Source of the DNA: Entomomonas moraniae
GTDB lineage: Bacteria > Pseudomonadota > Gammaproteobacteria > Pseudomonadales > Pseudomonadaceae
Direction: 5' to 3'
DNA length: 64,000 nt
Assembly (NCBI RefSeq): GCF_003991975.1
Contig: NZ_CP029822.1
Coordinates: forward strand, 2,046,001-2,110,000
The translations under genes and the position numbers were made by a program. Below the pieces are notes generated by a model. The model did not search any database. It worked only from the letters and a program-made list of their open reading frames with translations, and was not told the origin of the DNA. This document shows positions 15,881 through 24,844 of this stretch, in pieces (the first letter of the stretch is position 1; each line of letters begins with the position of its first letter).

Positions 15881-17134
15881 ATGAAACGTTCAGAAATTAA
15901 GCGTAGGCCTTTAGCAGATACTGTTCTTGCTGCACTAGAACCAGAAAAAAAAGAGTATCGTGAAAACTACGGTATGGATGGTATTTATTTTGCTGTAAAA
16001 CCCAATGGTCATAAAAGATGGAATCTAAGATATAAAGATAGTGATGGAAAATGGCGCTGGGCTGGATTAGGTGCTTACCCCTCAACCTCTGCTAAAATGG
16101 CAAGACAAAATGCTCAGGACTTTATAACTAAGCTACAAGAAACGGGCAGTAGTCCTGTTGATACAAAAAAGGAAAGCAAACAAGATAATACCCTGCTCGC
16201 TGTTTTTGAATTGTTCTATGATAAGAAAAAGCTTGATGGTGTAGCTGCTAAAACATTAAAAGAAATGCGATCTGCATTTACTATTCATGTATTTCCGAGC
16301 ATAGGTAAAAAACCTGTTGATGACATTACTATTCAAGATTGTGTCGCTATTCAAAAGAAACTTCAAGATGCTGGTACTTTTAGCACAGCTGATAAACTAA
16401 GATCGTGGTTGAATCGTACCTTTAGGTATGCTATTGCTGCTGGACTAGCTAATAACAATCCAGCCAGCTATTTAATCGATGTATCAGTTAAAAAACCAAA
16501 GGTACAAAACTTTCCTTACTTGCTTGAAGATGAATTACCTGATTTTTTAAAAACATTACATGAATCAAAGTACAGCACATTTACAACACTTACTGCAGCA
16601 TGGTTAGTTATTTATACTGCATCACGTCCTGGCATGGTTAGATGGGCTGAATGGGATGAGTTCAATTTTGAGGAAAAGACTTGGACTATTTCAGCCGAAA
16701 AGATGAAAACTCGTAAAGAGCATATTATTCCACTAACAAAACAAGTCATTGAACTAATAGAGAAACTAAAACCATATACCTCTTATTCAAAGTATCTGTT
16801 CCCTACAGAGTACGGCGTGCGCCAGCCTGTCATGTCTGATGCAACCATCAATAAAGCTTTTTCGTTGATTGGGTATAAAAGAAAGATGACAGGTCATGGA
16901 TCGCGTCATACATTTAAGACGCTCGTCACTGAGCATGGATGGAATAGAGACTGGTCAGAACTACAATTGGCTCATATCAAGAAAGGTATTGAAGAAGTTT
17001 ATAACAAAGCTCAATACTTAAAACCTAGAGCTATCATGATGCAGTGGTACAATGATTATCTTGATGCGATCGAGAAAGGAATAACAGAAGATCAAAAGAA
17101 AGTATTTTCAAATAAAGTAAATATGATTGACTAA
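15881..17134 (+). CDS. Tyrosine site-specific integrase (DUF4102 type), 417 aa
   Basis: The second integrase diverges from the one at 14295-15518. The N-terminal arm-binding domain shows MKRSEIKRRPLADTVLAALE and the WNLRYKDSDGKWRWAGLGAY block. Catalytic signatures are TASRPGMVRWAEW (Arg), GHGSRHTFKTLV (His-x-x-Arg), LAHIKKGIEEVYNKA (His and the nucleophile Tyr). The ATG at 15881 fits family starts, although no strong ribosome site is visible; an in-frame ATG at 15812 is also open. It is clearly different in sequence from the neighbour, so it belongs to another element. The paired secreted/small genes at 17268 lie directly downstream. Confidence 0.9.
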   Translation: MKRSEIKRRPLADTVLAALEPEKKEYRENYGMDGIYFAVKPNGHKRWNLRYKDSDGKWRWAGLGAYPSTSAKMARQNAQDFITKLQETGSSPVDTKKESKQDNTLLAVFELFYDKKKLDGVAAKTLKEMRSAFTIHVFPSIGKKPVDDITIQDCVAIQKKLQDAGTFSTADKLRSWLNRTFRYAIAAGLANNNPASYLIDVSVKKPKVQNFPYLLEDELPDFLKTLHESKYSTFTTLTAAWLVIYTASRPGMVRWAEWDEFNFEEKTWTISAEKMKTRKEHIIPLTKQVIELIEKLKPYTSYSKYLFPTEYGVRQPVMSDATINKAFSLIGYKRKMTGHGSRHTFKTLVTEHGWNRDWSELQLAHIKKGIEEVYNKAQYLKPRAIMMQWYNDYLDAIEKGITEDQKKVFSNKVNMID

Positions 17135-17267
17135 ATAGCCTAACATTCTTCAGTAACAAATTTTATAGATAGCTTCTCTAATATTTATGTTTATAACTAT
17201 TTAGTCTAATCGACTTTAATCTTAATAAAACCTGATAATTAAAACATATTTCAAGGAACGTTATACA

Positions 17268-17867
17268 ATGAAAAGTTTTCTAGCTCTCTTATTCTGCTGC
17301 TCTTTCATTCCTTTAGCTATAGCTGAGAATAATGATTGTATAGTTCCGTCAATAAAACCTGTCTCACTTTTACCTAACAATACCACTAATGGATTTACAC
17401 TACTTATCAATAAGTATGTTTTTCAATTAAAAGAAAAGCCTGTAGCCGCCTCACCTATGCCTGATCTTTCTGTCTATTATTTTGATAAATTAGCGGGTAA
17501 AAAGGCTTTGTCTATTACTGAGGACTATGAAAGTTTTGAAGAAAATACGCCTCAAGAACGAACCTATAAAATTTTTGGATCAACAAAGCCATCTAATGAA
17601 GAATTAAAAAATATTATCATTGGCAGAGAAATGCTAGGAATTGAATGCGGCTCTGCTAATAATGTTTCTATTTATAAGATGCCTTCTGATGGCGATTTAG
17701 CTTTTGTGGTTAATTCACAAAAATTCAAAGGGAATATTTTTGTTAAGGTTGTCTACCCTAATTCAAAACTTGGAAATGTAACAGAGATACTGTTCGAGAA
17801 CTTTACACAAGAAGAAGTAAAAGACTTTCTATCATCGGCTAAGGATCCAAGAAAAAAAGGAGGTTAA
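17268..17867 (+). CDS. Secreted hypothetical protein, 199 aa (cassette copy 1, gene A)
   Basis: Unrecognised family. A clear Sec signal peptide (MKSFLALLFCCSFIPLAIAE, cleavage after A-I-A) is followed by NNDCIVPSIKP, then a mainly beta-like soluble domain with a second Cys near residue 126. The C-terminal part (IFVKVVYPNSKLGNVTEILF, then TQEEVKDFL) matches the layout of the 165-aa product at 26957 (TVFIIPKNKI...YTHEQTIQML). Both also share MPDLSVYYF / SPDLNIYT near the middle. The next gene starts two bases after the stop, so the two are co-translated. The whole pair recurs at 26957-27797. A periplasmic immunity or inhibitor role for a toxin pair is one guess; nothing proves it. Confidence 0.6.
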   Translation: MKSFLALLFCCSFIPLAIAENNDCIVPSIKPVSLLPNNTTNGFTLLINKYVFQLKEKPVAASPMPDLSVYYFDKLAGKKALSITEDYESFEENTPQERTYKIFGSTKPSNEELKNIIIGREMLGIECGSANNVSIYKMPSDGDLAFVVNSQKFKGNIFVKVVYPNSKLGNVTEILFENFTQEEVKDFLSSAKDPRKKGG

Positions 17868-17869
17868 CA

Positions 17870-18214
17870 GTGGCTTTAGATTTAGATGCGTCGGATAAGG
17901 AAGCTGTTAGAAGGGCATTATACACATGGTATAAACAGCCACAAATGCTGAGCTGGACTATCAATGATGATGTCGTAGCGGTGTTTCTCAGAATGGTTTT
18001 AACAATGGAGAAATGCGGTAAAACTTATCAATATGTACCTTCTACTGTGACCTATGGTAATCCTTTGAAACAACTGAGCAAGCAAGCCATTAAAAAAATT
18101 CTTAAACAAGTAGGGAACAATCCTGAATCATATTTACCCTGTATAAAAGGAACTATGTGGCAATATAGAAGGTATCTTGAGAATGCCACCAATGGCTTTG
18201 GATACTTCGAGTAG
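17870..18214 (+). CDS. Small hypothetical protein, 114 aa (cassette copy 1, gene B)
   Basis: Unrecognised family; cytoplasmic-looking with no signal peptide. The start is the GTG at 17870 with AAGGAGG six bases upstream. Conserved features shared with the 112-aa product at 27459 include an L-x-T-W-Y motif near residue 20, W-x-(I/V)-N-(D/N)-(D/E)-V around 32, a single Cys near 50, a Gly-containing middle, IKKILKQVGNNPESYLPCIK (GN...L-x-C-(I/L)-K-G) and a basic C-terminus. The gene lies two bases after gene A, strongly suggesting that the proteins work together. Their recurrence as a pair 9.7 kb away marks a two-gene module. Confidence 0.6.
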   Translation: MALDLDASDKEAVRRALYTWYKQPQMLSWTINDDVVAVFLRMVLTMEKCGKTYQYVPSTVTYGNPLKQLSKQAIKKILKQVGNNPESYLPCIKGTMWQYRRYLENATNGFGYFE

Positions 18215-18225
18215 TATTAATAAAA

Positions 18226-18249
18226 AACCCTCTAAACATTAGAGGGGTT
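18226..18249 (+). terminator. Weak Rho-independent terminator
   Basis: AACCCTCTAA pairs with TTAGAGGGGTT around a short loop (one bulge), 12 bases after the stop of the 114-aa gene. The tail (GCTTAATCTTAACTTA) is only modestly T-rich, so efficiency is uncertain. Confidence 0.5.
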
Positions 18250-18604
18250 GCTTAATCTTAACTTATATTAGTTTACTTTGAAACTCATGCCTTTTTGTAT
18301 AGCTAGTGAGTATTGAGTTGGCCTGCAATTAGATCGATGCATCCAAAAGCTCCGACTTCTCAAAATCGCTCAATTTGATAGTAGTCTGCTCCCCCTGAAC
18401 AATCTTATTTTTAATACGGTTGAGATAGTTTTTATAGTTCGCACTGCTTTCTGTATTACTTTATTCACCTCATAGAGATTTACAGAGCAATATTTTTATT
18501 TTCTTCCCTTTTATCTATGATGATGACTGTTTTAAAATAGTAATGGCTTAACCGCCATCCCTAACAAATTTATATCTCTCAATTCTAAGCGGTCGTCATT
18601 TATA

Positions 18605-18870
18605 CCTCTATTGATTGCCCCACAGTTACAGCTAAAAAAGCAGGTTATCTTACTAGCGAACTAAAAAGGCTCAATATTCTTTACTCACGTATCAACGGTT
18701 TCTCTACACCAGCAGATGCAGGACAAATAGCAAAAGAACAGTAGCAAGCATTTATTAAGAATAATTAATGAATTATTAAACCAGTCAGAACCAAAAATTT
18801 TTATAAAAAAAAACTTAAAGTCGATCCAGCGCTAGCCGAAATTATCAGTGAATATGATAGTGCTAACTAA
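18605..18870 (+). pseudogene. Decayed gene fragment of unknown family
   Basis: Plus-strand coding-like sequence reads PTVTAKKAGYLTSELKRLNI, then LYSRINGFSTPADAGQIAKEQ, an amber stop, QAFIKNN, a further stop, and after a frame change KLKVDPALAEIISEYDSAN with a stop at the end. The helical, charged texture and the clean resumption after each lesion indicate a once-functional protein, now broken. I do not recognise the family. Confidence 0.5.
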
Positions 18871-19121
18871 GTGATCAAACTGCATGATAATAGGTATCGA
18901 TGTTTTTAGAGCCATCTATATTGGATAGTGAGGATAAAATAATACTATTTGCTAGAATGGCATGAAGGATAGACAACGACTTTATAAACTATTGCCTATT
19001 CCATTTGTTTATTTTGTTATGAAGCTTATGTGCCAATACCAGAAGTTTAATAAGAATCTGGGATTATATATCTGATCATTAGTTGCTCAAGTGAATTGTA
19101 AAATATCTCGAAATCTTAAGG

Positions 19122-19202
19122 TATATCAAAGCCTACTATAATCGAGCAAGAAGACACTCACGTTTAAATTATTTATTGTCTGTTGAATTTAGAAATAAAT
19201 GA
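19122..19202 (+). mobile_element. IS3-family transposase relic (OrfB C-terminus)
   Basis: About 26 codons read YIKAYYNRARRHSRLNYLLS, then VEFRNK and a stop. This matches the C-terminal YIxxYNxxRxHSxLxYxxPxxF signature of IS3/IS150-type OrfB transposases. No upstream catalytic DDE part or terminal inverted repeat is visible, so only a scrap of the element remains. Confidence 0.6.
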
Positions 19203-19524
19203 ACTGGGCAGATCATTTATAACTTATCAAGTTTTGAAGGCTTATTTTGTAGAGATAGTGCGTTACCTAGACGAGCACAACGAACAAACTCTATAAGATA
19301 CTATTATTTAGGTAGGACATTTGCTTAAACAGAAGAAATAGCCTCAACTGTAGCCTTTTTAGGCTTAAAGGATACTGGCTATGGTATTGATTCAGATATT
19401 GTTAATTAATGGCCGCTTTTCACATTAGAGCTACGGAGTATGGCACAGTTTGTCGAAAGGTTTGATCACTACTTAATACTAAATGAATAACTTCTTGTCA
19501 GTGCGTGGATCGTATTTAGTGCTC

Positions 19525-19560
19525 ATTGGAGGCTCTTTTTAAAGTTAAAAAGCCTCCAAT
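19525..19560. terminator. Bidirectional Rho-independent terminator
   Basis: ATTGGAGGCT and AGCCTCCAAT pair perfectly (10 bp) around an A/T-rich loop. It lies 44 bases downstream of the autotransporter relic on the minus strand and would have ended its transcript. Confidence 0.7.
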
Positions 19561-19603
19561 AAACTAGGGATAGATCAGTCTCAATCAATAATGTAATAAA
19601 ATA

Positions 19604-20740
19604 CTAGAATTGGAAACGATAGCCAACACTTGCTTGCATTTTATCAAAGCGTTGTCCTGCAGTACAGCCTAGTTCCCCATAGATGGTATGGCGATCATTA
19701 ATTTTAGCATTTAGCCCTATACCATTATCAAACCAAGCACCGCTGAAAGAGTATTTTCCTTTATTACCGTTCAGACGATAGCTAGTATCCCCTGCAAACT
19801 CTTGAACAATACCTGTTTTAACATATAAGTTTAGTTGTAAGCTTTTTGATTCAGCCATTTTGTAGCCAACTATTCCGCTGGCACGACCTAGTAGGGAGTC
19901 ATAACTATCCATTTTAATTTCTAAGCCGTTGGTAGCATTGGACTTGTCGCCGTCTTGGTATTGGTAGGCTAGCTGAAATTGTGGTTCAATATAAAAATGG
20001 CTATCGCCTAGTTTAAATTGTTTACCAAATTCAAATGACAAACCATAACCCTTGCTTTTGGTACGCCCCTGTACAGCATTATTTTGGGTGTCTTTAACAG
20101 AGAATTTATTGCGAACATTGGTGTATTTTAGGACAGTATCAAAATAAAAACCGCTATAATCTAAATAAGTTAAATTAGCACCGGCTCCGAAACTTTTAGC
20201 TGTGCCGGAACCTACTTTGTAATCAGGATCAGTTTGGCATAGCTTGCCATCAAACAAAGGTAAAAGTCACCTGAATTTAAGCGCATTTTTTTGTCAACAC
20301 CTAACTGCGTTCCGCTGTAAGTCATGTCAAAACCATCAAGTTTTTGACCACCAAAGGAGTTTAATTTACCGACATAAGCACGCATCCAGAAATCACCTTC
20401 ATGTTTGCCATCGCTATCTCTCAGTTCTCCCATACGTTGTAATAATGTTTGGTTATCAATAGAGGAAAAAGGTAAGCCACATTAAAATAGCTGTTTACAG
20501 CAGCTTTAGCTGTTGTTGATGTTTTACCTGTACCGAAAAGCTCCCACCCATTTTTTAAAGGAATGGTGGATTGCCTTAACCCATACTGGTATCCGCCTGC
20601 TTCAACCACAGAAACTAATGTGAAATTGCCATCATTGCCTGATGTAGTAGATACAACTTGTAATACCTCGTTACCTTGGGTATTGGCAAATCCATTGTTT
20701 GTGATTGATAATTTATTTATGCATAAACTTTTTTTGTACT
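19604..20740 (-). pseudogene. Frameshifted, truncated autotransporter (beta-barrel end)
   Basis: The minus strand encodes the C-terminal part of a pertactin-type autotransporter in at least three frames. First is LSITNNGFANTQGNEVLQVV through VVEAGGYQYGLRQSTIPLKN and SYFNVAYLFP. After a frameshift near 20440 comes MGELRDSDGKHEGDFWMRAY and YSGTQLGVDKKMRLNSGDFY. After another near 20255 comes the barrel from VGSGTAKSFGAGANLTYLDY to the terminal aromatic MQASVGYRFQF. The barrel end (Phe-terminated) is intact but the frames are broken and the passenger and signal peptide are missing. This was a surface protein or adhesin, now inactive. A terminator follows. Confidence 0.85.
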
Positions 20741-21175
20741 AGGATCGCATCTTGAGTAGTTAAAAAGTATTGTTTATGGTAGGGATTTGATAAATGGGTC
20801 TACCAATCAACTTAAAGGTGATATTTAAACTTAAAAGTTCGCACAGTACTTCGTCAACGTGGACTAGCTAGGTATGATTTTATAAAAAAGAATAATTAGC
20901 GCTACCTAAACAATAACTATAAAAAAAATAGAAACACATTCCGTTACTTAGCATTGAAGTAGATAATACTTTAGAAATATCAGAATCTATTGGCATAAAG
21001 ATTATTTACAAAGCTTCTCTAGCAGCCATGTGCCAAGGTAATAATTGTTGTTTTTAGCTTTTAGTAATACTGTGAATTTATGATTAGATTCTTCATATCA
21101 AAACGCGTTATGACCACGCTCAAAGTGAGATACCTAATCTGTTCTGAACTTATTCATATAAATAGAGCAAGATTA
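20741..21175. other. Intergenic region, ~435 bases
   Basis: AT-rich; where the autotransporter passenger would have been, its sequence is no longer recognisable. Short coding-like scraps appear on the plus strand (VDNTLEISESIGIKIIYKAS near 20960), but without start, ribosome site or length. No intact gene seen. Confidence 0.4.
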
Positions 21176-21201
21176 AAAAAGCCAGCAAAGGCTGGCTTTT
21201 T
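21176..21201 (-). terminator. Rho-independent terminator of the amine oxidase gene
   Basis: AAAAAGCCAGC and GCTGGCTTTTT form a perfect 11-bp stem with a four-base loop, five bases beyond the amine oxidase stop. Read on the minus strand it ends in a T run. It also resembles a symmetric, bidirectional terminator. Confidence 0.85.
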
Positions 21202-21205
21202 CCTA

Positions 21206-22570
21206 TTATTTATAGTGCGGTTGTTGATTTTGCTCTCCTGGCTTGAGGCTTTTAATAACTCGATCAGCAGTTTCTTCACCTGATCGAATAGCACCATCAC
21301 AATAGCCGTTCCATTGAGCAGCCAGCTCAGTACCTGCCCAATAAAGTGGGCCAATATTTTTATTGAGTTCTTTACCTAAGGTATACCAGCCATTTGTACT
21401 AAAATGACCGCTAAAACAACCTCGCGTATATACTTGCGTACTCCAATCGTATTCGATGTACTCTTTAAACTGAGCCGCTTTTTCGCCAAACAATTCTACT
21501 AATTCGTCAGTGATAATTTGTTGTCTTTCTTGTTTTGTTTTACTCCGTAGTTCATTTGCCTCATTGCCATAGCTAAACAAACTTATAATGCCATCTCGAC
21601 TATCATCCACTGTATTATTATAGGTTTCATAAACATAACCTTCACTTTTAGTCGTATTGCCTGATAAGCCTTGCTCATACCAGAAAGGTTTATCATAAAT
21701 GAAATGCATCTTATAGGCCAGCGGGGCTAATACATGTTCAAGGCATTTATGTTTTAACACAGGTAACTCAGGTGTAAATTTAACCTCTGGCATAACAGCT
21801 GAAGGGATAGTGATAATAGCTCGACTAGCATGAAACGTTTCGTTTTCAGTAACCACTTGAACACAGTCACCACTATATTTTATTTGTGTTACAGGATGAT
21901 TGTAGTAGATATTTTGTTGTCCAAAATCATCTGCCAGTTTTTCTACAATATATTCTAATCCACCTATAGCCCTATCTTGTTGAGCACCACCTTCAACGCC
22001 CGAGAGAGAGTCAATGCCATTACCACTTTTGACATAGAATAAAAGTTGTAACAGAGAAACGTCTGACGCATCAGCGGCCAGAAAGTTACCTGCTAAGTAG
22101 CGACTGGTAAATTCAGCAATCTCTGATGAAACTGCTTCTCTATTTAACCAACTACGGAAAGTTTCACCATCTAGCTCCTTAGCATTTGGTGTTTCCCAAG
22201 GTTTTTCTAAATTGACAGTTTGTGCTAACTTATCTAATTTTTCACATAAGCCAAGCACTTCTTGAGGCATCTCTGATTGTATTTTACCTTGAAACTTTAC
22301 AATGGAGTTGCCTTGATCTTTAGTTGGAAAAATTTCAATACCATATTTTTTAACTAACTCATACATTTTGTCTTGTGTAGGACCAATCCACTGACCGCCC
22401 AAAGGAATTTGCGTGCCGTTAGCGGTATAATGTGTTTTAACACGCCCACCAACCCTCTCTCTAGCTTCTAATATGATAGCTTGAACACCTTCCTTTTTAA
22501 GTTTTAGTGCCGCTGACAATCCTGCAAATCCAGCACCAATAACAACAATACGTGTATTATTACATTTCAT
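21206..22570 (-). CDS. FAD-dependent amine oxidase (monoamine/putrescine oxidase family), 454 aa
   Basis: The N-terminal Rossmann motif VVIGAGFAGLSAALKLKKEG and the downstream Glu of ILEARERVGGRV bind the ADP part of FAD. The GGRVKTHY segment and the C-terminal flavin motif (LYWAGTELAAQWNGYCDGAI, then RSGEETADRV) are typical of flavin monoamine oxidases. Predicted reaction: oxidative deamination of a primary amine to the aldehyde with ammonia and peroxide; the substrate is not set by sequence. No signal peptide, so the enzyme is cytoplasmic. The length is standard. It is divergent from a ketopantoate-reductase-like gene at 23199, with ~630 bases between. The terminator follows at 21176. Confidence 0.9.
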   Translation of the reverse strand: MKCNNTRIVVIGAGFAGLSAALKLKKEGVQAIILEARERVGGRVKTHYTANGTQIPLGGQWIGPTQDKMYELVKKYGIEIFPTKDQGNSIVKFQGKIQSEMPQEVLGLCEKLDKLAQTVNLEKPWETPNAKELDGETFRSWLNREAVSSEIAEFTSRYLAGNFLAADASDVSLLQLLFYVKSGNGIDSLSGVEGGAQQDRAIGGLEYIVEKLADDFGQQNIYYNHPVTQIKYSGDCVQVVTENETFHASRAIITIPSAVMPEVKFTPELPVLKHKCLEHVLAPLAYKMHFIYDKPFWYEQGLSGNTTKSEGYVYETYNNTVDDSRDGIISLFSYGNEANELRSKTKQERQQIITDELVELFGEKAAQFKEYIEYDWSTQVYTRGCFSGHFSTNGWYTLGKELNKNIGPLYWAGTELAAQWNGYCDGAIRSGEETADRVIKSLKPGEQNQQPHYK

Positions 22571-23198
22571 TTTTATATCCTCTTATCTATTTATTTGTTT
22601 TGTTGCAAGCTAGAAATTAGCATAGAGGATAGTTCTATTCACAAACACTAAGGGAGGTTTTCTGTTTATTATACTAATAGCCAGTATCTTTTTTTTAGCT
22701 GTAATTCTTATATTTAAAATCTAAAATAGATTACTCTTAAAAAGTAATAATAGAGCCAAAAAATATTTTCATGAAAGGCGACTATTAGTACTTATGCGTT
22801 AATTTCTTTAGGTAGCATAATTGAGGAGGGATAAATGTTTTTCTCACATAAAGAAATTAAACAGACCAAAATCAACTTTCAGTCACTACGTCATTACCGT
22901 CACCTAGTGTAGTATTTTTTGATACAGCACCCTCTAATCAATGGGTAGGTAAGCATCTTTTCCAGTAACAAAACACACATCTAAATCGTAGCGATAAAGC
23001 TCAACTTAATCTGGCCCCATTTTAATGGGCACTTATATTTTAAAAACTCTACATTAAGTTGGGAAAAGATCAATTTGACACCATTTAAAGCCATAAACTA
23101 GAATATAAAAACTGATTTATACCATTTATTTAAAAAAGCTTTACTTGATATTTTATCCATCTTGTATTTATTCATCATCTAAAGCTAAAGGAAAAACT
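22571..23198. other. Intergenic region, ~630 bases, with a possible 25-codon frame
   Basis: The gap between divergent genes is AT-rich and presumably holds both promoters. The only notable element is a 25-codon frame at 22835-22912, listed separately. Sequence after it (cacccctc-like and tggcccca stretches) looks non-coding or decayed. Confidence 0.4.
22835..22912 (+). CDS. Possible 25-residue peptide or gene relic
   Basis: ATG preceded by a strong GAGGAGGG opens a frame reading MFFSHKEIKQTKINFQSLRH, then YRHLV and a stop. The ribosome site is much better than chance, but the peptide has no recognisable feature. It may be the surviving start of a decayed gene rather than a functional peptide. 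Confidence 0.25.
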   Translation: MFFSHKEIKQTKINFQSLRHYRHLV

Positions 23199-24140
23199 AT
23201 GAGCAATAACAAGGTACTGATATTAGGCGCAGGTGGTATTGGTGGTTATTTTGGAGGACGTTTAGCTGAGTCAGGGAAAAATGTGACCTTCCTTGTGCGA
23301 GAACAACGACAAAAGCGGTTACAACAAAATGGTTTAACTATTAAAAGCACATTTGGCGATGCACATATATCAGTTAACACAATTACATCAAATCATTTAA
23401 AAGACTACTATGACTTTATCGTTATTGCTTGTAAATCTTATGACTTAGAGTCAGCAATGAATAGTATTATACCTGCTGTTGGTCCTTCAACCACAATTAT
23501 TCCTTTACTCAATGGAGTTGCACATATTGACCAACTCAATGCTAGATTTGGTCTGGAAAGAGTATTAGGAGGAAGTGCAAAAATTCAAGTGACTGCAAAT
23601 GAGCAAGGCGATATTTTGCATTTAAATGATTGGTGCGAATTGACTTTTGGAGAGCAATCATCTGAGATAACTCAAAGAGTTCAGTCGTTTGCTCGTTTAT
23701 TTGAACAGGCAAAAGGTGTAAAAATACAGCCAGTAAATGATATTATGCAACAAATGTGGCAGAAGCTCGTTCACTTATCTACAGCCGCAGCAATGACTTG
23801 CATGATGCGTGCTAACGTTGGTGAAATTGTGAGAACTCCTGATGGGAAAAAACAATTTTTACAATTACTTGATAAAAATGCTCAAGTCGCAAGCCAAAAT
23901 GGCTATGCACCAAGTTATAGCTTTATGGAGATGTATCAAGGTATTTTTTCTGATCCTAATTCAAAATATACTACCTCAATGCTTCGTGATATCGAGCACA
24001 ACAATCGCATTGAAGCTGACCATATTGTTGGTTTTATGCTAGATAAGTCCATATCGGCAAATATTGAATGCCAAATATTACAACTTGCATATACTCATTT
24101 AAAAGCTTACGAGCAAAGGTTATTATCTTCCCAGAGTTGA
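23199..24140 (+). CDS. Ketopantoate reductase (PanE/ApbA) family protein, 313 aa
   Basis: The N-terminus has the NADP-binding motif VLILGAGGIGGYFGGRLAES, then VIACKSYD (the catalytic Lys region) and PLLNGVAHIDQL. The C-terminal helical domain carries QQMWQKLVHLSTAAAMTCMM and YTTSMLRDIEHNNRIEADHI, with the S-M-x-x-D-x-x-x-x-x-x-x-E motif conserved in 2-dehydropantoate 2-reductases. Predicted reaction: NADPH reduction of 2-dehydropantoate to pantoate, or a related 2-oxoacid; family members are often paralogues with other substrates. The chosen ATG at 23199 begins MSNNKVLIL and has AAAGGA upstream; the in-frame upstream ATG is poorer. No neighbours from pantothenate synthesis are present. Confidence 0.85.
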   Translation: MSNNKVLILGAGGIGGYFGGRLAESGKNVTFLVREQRQKRLQQNGLTIKSTFGDAHISVNTITSNHLKDYYDFIVIACKSYDLESAMNSIIPAVGPSTTIIPLLNGVAHIDQLNARFGLERVLGGSAKIQVTANEQGDILHLNDWCELTFGEQSSEITQRVQSFARLFEQAKGVKIQPVNDIMQQMWQKLVHLSTAAAMTCMMRANVGEIVRTPDGKKQFLQLLDKNAQVASQNGYAPSYSFMEMYQGIFSDPNSKYTTSMLRDIEHNNRIEADHIVGFMLDKSISANIECQILQLAYTHLKAYEQRLLSSQS

Positions 24141-24273
24141 TGATTTATTATGGGATACGTTTAGATCTATCCAAAAGAGGGTGTTTAACCCTCATCGATT
24201 TGAGACCATCTCAGTTATAAATTATTTATTTCTACTTAGTACATAGCAGAGCTAAGCAGAAATTGTTTTACCG

Positions 24274-24745
24274 TCAGATGTTACAAAAATCAGGTACTTG
24301 CTCTGCTTTAAGCCCCGTGGCTAGAGTCTCTAATTGCAAGTTAATCCAAGCTAAGTAATTATAAGCATCATAGAGATTATAAAGCCTTTCTTTAGCAAAA
24401 CTATCTCTATCGCCAGCATCCATATCACTATACTGATTGTCTTTACAATCCCCTTATAACACTATTTTCATCTTGATCTAATTTACAAGTTTTAAAATGA
24501 CCAATAAACGAATTAGTTAAATAAATATTGCACTTCTCGGGTAATGTTAATATAAGATTCATTTACAAGGTATGCCTTAATCAGCGTCTTATTCTGGTTA
24601 TAAGTTAAATGAAAGGTATCTACATCCCACTTGCAACTATCATCAGATGTGATCCTAATAATCTCATTGGAACGGTTACTTGACATAACTCCTTTGAGAC
24701 CAAGATTGTGATCAGGAAGAGGAGTTAGTAAAACTCTTAGTTATG
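24274..24745 (-). pseudogene. Decayed gene for an unrecognised Cys-containing protein
   Basis: Minus-strand coding-like sequence in three frames. It runs MSSNRSNEIIRITSDDSCKW (from an ATG at 24686 with AAAGGAG upstream, though the frame extends about 20 codons further), VDTFHLTYNQNKTLIKAYLV, NESYINI to a stop. Then LEKCNIYLTNSFIGHFKTCK follows in another frame, then GDCKDNQYSDMDAGDRDSFA, KERLYNLYDAYNYLAWINLQ and LETLATGLKAEQVPDFCNI with a stop. Several Cys and an acidic repeat-like stretch suggest a secreted or periplasmic protein. Family unknown; broken by at least two frameshifts. Confidence 0.6.
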
Positions 24746-24844
24746 CTAAGTTACGTTCTTCGACTAAATTTGAATAAGCATTTAAAAGCTCACTGATATA
24801 GTATTAACCAAAACCCCGTATCAAATTTTACTTAAGTATCTATT

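Larger units (their letters stand above)
18250..19520. other. Decayed intergenic zone, ~1.3 kb
   Basis: No intact gene. Besides the two relics listed separately (18605-18870 and 19122-19202), the minus strand at about 18345-18480 reads SSANYKNYLNRIKNKIVQGE, then QTTIKLSDFEKSELLDASI with a stop just before it, a coding-like fragment of unknown origin. The rest is AT-rich sequence with stops in all frames. This is a graveyard of at least three older genes between the cassette and the autotransporter relic. Confidence 0.5.

Noticed and set aside
14295-17134. Treating the two integrases as one duplicated gene
   Set aside because: They differ in length, N-terminal text and active-site context, and face opposite ways, so they are two different enzymes.
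20940-21050. Plus-strand coding-like scrap (VDNTLEISESIGIKIIYKAS) as a gene
   Set aside because: No start, ribosome site or adequate length; the surrounding frames are full of stops.
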